In this document: positions 60,380 to 64,000 of the stretch, piece after piece
Layout of the letters: every line of letters starts with the position of its first letter
Position numbering within the stretch: position 1 is the stretch's first letter
Origin: Nymphaea colorata
Taxonomy: Eukaryota > Streptophyta > Magnoliopsida > Nymphaeales > Nymphaeaceae
Reading direction: 5' to 3'
DNA length: 64,000 nt
Assembly (NCBI RefSeq): GCF_008831285.2
Contig: NC_045138.2
Coordinates: 15,140,571 to 15,204,570 of the forward strand
Made by a program: the position numbers and the translations under genes
The notes under the pieces: generated by a model
What the model saw: the letters and a program-made list of their open reading frames with translations, nothing else
Databases searched by the model: none
Told to the model about the DNA's origin: nothing

Positions 60380-60555
60380 AGAAAAGATTGGAGAGGTATT
60401 ATATTCCCTACGTCACATGCACCTTTCAATGATTAATGAAACTTGACCTTTTACCAACTAACAAGGACAACTCAATCAAAATAGCTTCCTTCTATTCGAC
60501 CCCTAGCCAAAGCCAGGTTGGAAGAAACTTTTGCTTCATATTGCATGTTAAATAC
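60380..60555. repeat. Far-upstream block shared by the two NEK6-like copies (copy 2)
   Basis: This is the counterpart of 47490-47690: AAAAGATTGGAGAGG, ATTAATGAAACTTGAC, CAACT(C)AATCAAAATAGCTTC and ATTGCATGTTAAATACC appear in the same order. It is more diverged than the proximal promoter. Confidence 0.6.
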
Positions 60556-61044
60556 CTAACTCATACATTTATGAACCAAATCATACTATATGGAAGATTC
60601 AGAAAATAGTATAAAACCTAACAAACAGAACAGTCAAAGGAGTCCAAACATATTTTGGAATAGAATTTGATGCATGATACATTTGAAAAGAAGATGTTAC
60701 CCTATGAGGGGTTTGTTTCGTGTTTGCAATGTGGGCTTATGGACATGGGTGTTCCTGAGCCTGCTCATCTGAACAAGACACGGTGTGACCTCCTGTACCA
60801 TAGAAGGCATACTGCTTGCTTTCTCTGCAACACAGTGTTCCATAAATTTGACATTTCATGATCATGTCCATTTTTTATACAGATTCATGAAGAACACAGT
60901 GTTTGTCCTGTTACCAAATGCGCTTTTGATATACTCGAAAGCTGAACCCTTCCATGAATGCTTTGACCGAAGGTGATTTTAGTGTTCTCCTTCATAAAAC
61001 ACCAACCAGTCACAGACACAGATAGAAAGAGAAGAAAGAAGAAG

Positions 61045-61170
61045 GTAGCACGTGGGCGGTGCCCTAGAATCTGCAGTGACTAATGGGCACATGGACACTG
61101 ATCTGGTTCTCATTGTCCTCCACTGATGATATTATGGAGAGGGGAGGAGATGCCTTTGTCCACTCCCTCT
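61045..61170. repeat. Upstream conserved block of the NEK6-like duplication (copy 2)
   Basis: This is the counterpart of 48560-48700, with GGTGCCCTAGAATCTGC, GGCACATGGACACTG, TGTCCTCC and TATTATGGAGAGG in the same order. It could be a retained regulatory element or simply the remains of a fairly recent duplication. Confidence 0.7.
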
Positions 61171-62160
61171 AGTGGATCATGGCCTGCTCCCTTTACCCCC
61201 ACAAAACCTTAATGCGCCTCTCTATCTCTCTCTCTCTCAGCTTTCACTTTCTGTTTTATCCCGTGAACATTTTAAAACTTATGGATGGGACTAGTCACGA
61301 TCAAATAAACCATGTCATTGTGATGTACACAGGTAGAAGCGGAAAATTTATGCAAGGAGACCACATTTTAGAAGAAAAGTTTTATGGTTTTTGAAATAAG
61401 AATATGGTGTTTTCAGAACAAATCTCTTTTACAAGTTAATTCTTGCACCTAAGCATTTGGTTCAATCAGATACAATGAAAGTCTTAAAGTTTGGATAATA
61501 ACTTAATGAAAAAGAAAAGTGTAAAAGTAAAAGGCTTTTCTTAAACAGATGCATGCTCTTCAAACTTTTGACATCTTCAAGCCAATGGCGGAGCTAAGAA
61601 ATAGTGGTGCAATATGCAAGTGCTTTTGTTCTAGTGATGTAATAAATGAAATAAATTACACAATGGGCTTTTGTTCGAGAATGACATACTATCAAAGTAT
61701 AGTTCATATTTATATATCCTTCGAAGCCATATTGTGTCCCTCATGAAATAAGAGACGGCGTTTTATAAATAACTAATTATGTTAAATCTATCAACCGATT
61801 CTTTGTCGGATAAAATAGTGATCGAATCCGAACAGGAGTCAGATTGGTTGTTCTTACACCAATTCGGAACTGCTGCCCGAGAGGTCCACGTCGCCCATCT
61901 ACCTGAGTGGGAAGGTCCAGGATGACGTGGACCTGGAAGAAAATGACGACACAGTCCTGACCCGAATAAGGATTCAACAAGTTGGATCCGGAGAAGCCCC
62001 AGTGTTTCTTTGGCCCGATCCCAGTTTCCTCTCAAAGCCACTTAATTTAATTGGGGTTCGGACTCGGGTCAATTATCCGATTATATCGGAACCGTTGACG
62101 TTAGAAGGGCCAACGTCGTTTTTCTGGGAAAGCAGGGGACCCAAAGTAAACGTGCGATAA

Positions 62161-63242
62161 AACGAGTCACGATGCCAATGAAAGCATGAAGACGAAGGTA
62201 ACGAGAGAGAGAGAGAGACCAGCTGGAAGTGTCGGCGTGCGTGGCACGGCTCGGTCCATTAGAGGACGCCATTAAAGTGCACGAGCCAATGACATCAAGA
62301 TCGATCTCTCTCTCTCTCTTAATGAGAGGTAAGGATCTGCCTTTCCTTCTCTGAAGAAGTCATCCTCTTGAGTCTCAGTGGCTAAGCAAAAGGGAAGGCA
62401 GAACGTTCTGCTTCTCTCGCGCCGCCGTTTGGTAGGATCTCAAGGAAGAGAGGAAAAATTGTCTTTCAGCCAGAAGGTTAGAGGAGGGGCTCGACCGTCG
62501 CTCTTAGAAAAAGGAAAGGATCGGAGGAATGCGAAGGAAATTAAATCGCTTTCCTTCTTCGTGTCTCTGAGGAAACGAGATTGCTTTTCGAGAGGGAATT
62601 TGTCGATTCAAGCTGTTGTTGTCTAGTCTCTGTGTTTTTGCGGCGATAAGTTTGCGTTTGTGTCATGAATTGACTGGCTCCTACTGTCAACGATTGAGTT
62701 TCTGGAAGGAGTTTTGAAGAGTTCTGGAGATTTTGAGGGAGCTTGTGGTTGTAGGCGAGGAGCTCACCGTCTGGGTGTTTTGTCTTTTTTTTTTCTGTTG
62801 TAAGGATTCAGGCGACCAGGTCGTCCCGGGAATTTGAACTTTTGACGATGACAATGACGAACTCTTGAGAGTTTTTGAAAGATTAAATTGAGGTTTTCCC
62901 ATCAAGGAATTGATTATTTAGGTCGTTTTTGTGAATCCAGTGAGTCTCGGAGGGAGGGGAGGGATTATTTTTCCCACAGTCCGGAGTGGGGTGGCTCTGG
63001 CGTATTTTATTGTTATTAGTGCTTGCGTCAAGATTTCGTTTAATTACTCCGTTTTTCGGCAAACGTTTCGGTTAGAAAGTGGTGTAATCATATTGAAGAT
63101 CCAGCATCTCATACAACGTGTAGCTTCAAGTATTTCCTATGGAAATCCTGCTTTCTCAACGACAACTTGAAGAAGTCCAGTCATAATCTCGGTAGGGAAT
63201 CGTCTTTTAGCTGATTTTTGGGTTTGCTGGCTTGCCGGCATT
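62161..63242 (+). promoter_or_regulatory. Promoter/5' leader of NEK6-like copy 2
   Basis: The GA repeat at 62202-62218, CAGCTGGAAGTGTCGGCGT, GCCATTAAA and GGATCTGCCTTTC parallel the copy 1 leader, as does GAAGAGTTCTGGAGATTTTGAGG near 62716. The leader of about 1 kb has upstream ATGs, one of them (62529) conserved with copy 1. Confidence 0.6.
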
Positions 63243-64000
63243 ATGGAATCACGAATGGATCAGTATGAGGTAATGGAACGGATAGGCAGGGGAGCATTTG
63301 GTGCAGCAATCCTTGTAAATCACAAGGCAGAGAAGCAGAAGTAAGTGCTCTCCGTTTCCTATTCTATTTTTTTCTGTCTTGGATTATAATTTTCGTCTTT
63401 ACTCTAACCGGTGCTTCTACCTTTAAAATTCAGGTATGTTCTTAAAAAGATACGACTGGCACGACAAACTGAACGTTGCAGGAGATCCGCTCACCAGGAG
63501 GTAAGGCATCATATTATTAGGTACTGGTGGCTATTTTGGTTGATCGTTGTCCTTGATTTCAACACCGCGCATGGTTGCCATTTACTTGCTGCAGATGGCA
63601 CTTATTGCACGGATTCAGCATCCTTACATTGTAGAATTCAAGGAGGCATGGGTGGAGAAGGTATAAATACATTTTGAACTCCAGGCGGCTCATAACTTAA
63701 TGAGTAGATTCTTCTTCTTATGTGCGTCTCGCTTCATAGATGGTTTGTCAGTTCGTTGATCGTTTATGCTCACATGGACCCTGGGGCTATAAAGTGATAA
63801 CTTTGAGCAATAGCGAAATCAACTTAGCTGACCTGTAGTTGGTAGACTATGCAATACGGGTGGCTGCTCTGCTTGGAGCCAAGCCCGAAGTGTCAGGCTC
63901 ATTAACTTCAGGTTCTAGTGTTCCTGTAGTTACCCTAATTATAGCAAAAAAAACTACAGAGTGCTGATTTTTCCGGCATAAACTGATCAATTGGTTTCAT
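63243..64000 (+). CDS. Second NEK6-like kinase, 5' part only (cut by window end)
   Basis: Three coding exons are visible: 63243-63340, 63434-63500 and 63595-63660, encoding residues 1-77; the rest lies beyond the window. GRGAFG, the YVLKK ATP-binding Lys and the [13 protein letters not shown] helix region are intact. Against copy 1, 71 of 77 residues are identical (changes at 2, 10, 13, 32, 46 and 69, three of them conservative) and the exon lengths are the same. Its first donor is the consensus GTAAGT, unlike copy 1. In copy 1 the next intron is 874 bases, so the absence of exon 4 here is expected. Whether this copy is full length cannot be judged. Confidence 0.9.

Larger units (their letters stand above)
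57373..62160. other. Intergenic DNA between the two NEK6-like genes
   Basis: No gene is supported. After the copy 1 3' UTR, 57.76-58.0 kb begins CTAAGGGCCCGTTCTTG and contains a doubled ATTTGGGGCA(G/A)ATTCATAAA word, like the edge of a DNA transposon. The stretch from 60.38 kb onward is recognisably homologous to DNA upstream of copy 1. At 61.77-62.10 kb there are TCCGA/ATCGGA words like those at 18.6 kb. Confidence 0.5.

Overview
This is nuclear DNA from a flowering plant. The genes carry short exons separated by long AT-rich introns with GT/AG or GC/AG borders, the intergenic DNA is AT-rich with many di-nucleotide microsatellites and short foldback (MITE-like) elements, and the proteins belong to plant families: LEA2/NDR1-like, plant-type uricase, a plastid-type NUDT26/27 Nudix hydrolase and a plant NEK kinase with a long tail. 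I cannot name the species. No bacterial operons, CRISPR arrays, rRNA or convincing tRNA genes were seen.

Layout. (1) 0-2.5 kb: intergenic, with a ~360 bp GC-arm/AT-core element. (2) 2.5-3.7 kb (+): intronless LEA2/NDR1-HIN1-like membrane protein. (3) 8.4-16.5 kb (-): four-exon AIF/FSP1-like FAD-NAD(P)H oxidoreductase, 361 aa, with introns full of tandem duplications. (4) 21.6-27.0 kb (+): eight-exon uricase, 301 aa, ending in Ser-Lys-Ile. (5) 29.2-33.2 kb (-): six-exon Nudix hydrolase of the NUDT26/27 type with a plastid-like leader, 227 aa. (6) 33.9-34.8 kb (+): intronless Arg-rich plant protein of unknown function, divergent from the Nudix gene. (7) 37.0-38.6 kb (+): four-exon plant protein of unknown function, 242 aa, ending LPSEWTY. 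(8) 38.6-49.8 kb: an 11 kb gene-poor stretch rich in short inverted-repeat elements. (9) 51.0-57.4 kb (+): complete 14-exon NIMA-related kinase of NEK6/IBO1 type, 955 aa. (10) 63.2 kb to the window end (+): first three exons of a second, tandem NEK6-like kinase. Its promoter, 5' leader and parts of its far-upstream DNA are recognisably duplicated from copy 1.

The genes do not form a pathway. Uricase (purine degradation, normally peroxisomal), the Nudix hydrolase (dinucleoside polyphosphate or nucleotide clean-up, plastid) and the FSP1-like oxidoreductase are housekeeping enzymes. NEK kinases of this class act on microtubules and cell expansion. The most interesting signals are the tandem NEK6 duplication with conserved non-coding blocks, the unusual uricase C-terminus, a 46 bp duplication that copies a uricase splice donor, and two GC-AG introns. 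I saw no clearly novel multi-gene system. Exon models were built by hand from splice sites, reading phase and family resemblance, without alignments or transcripts.
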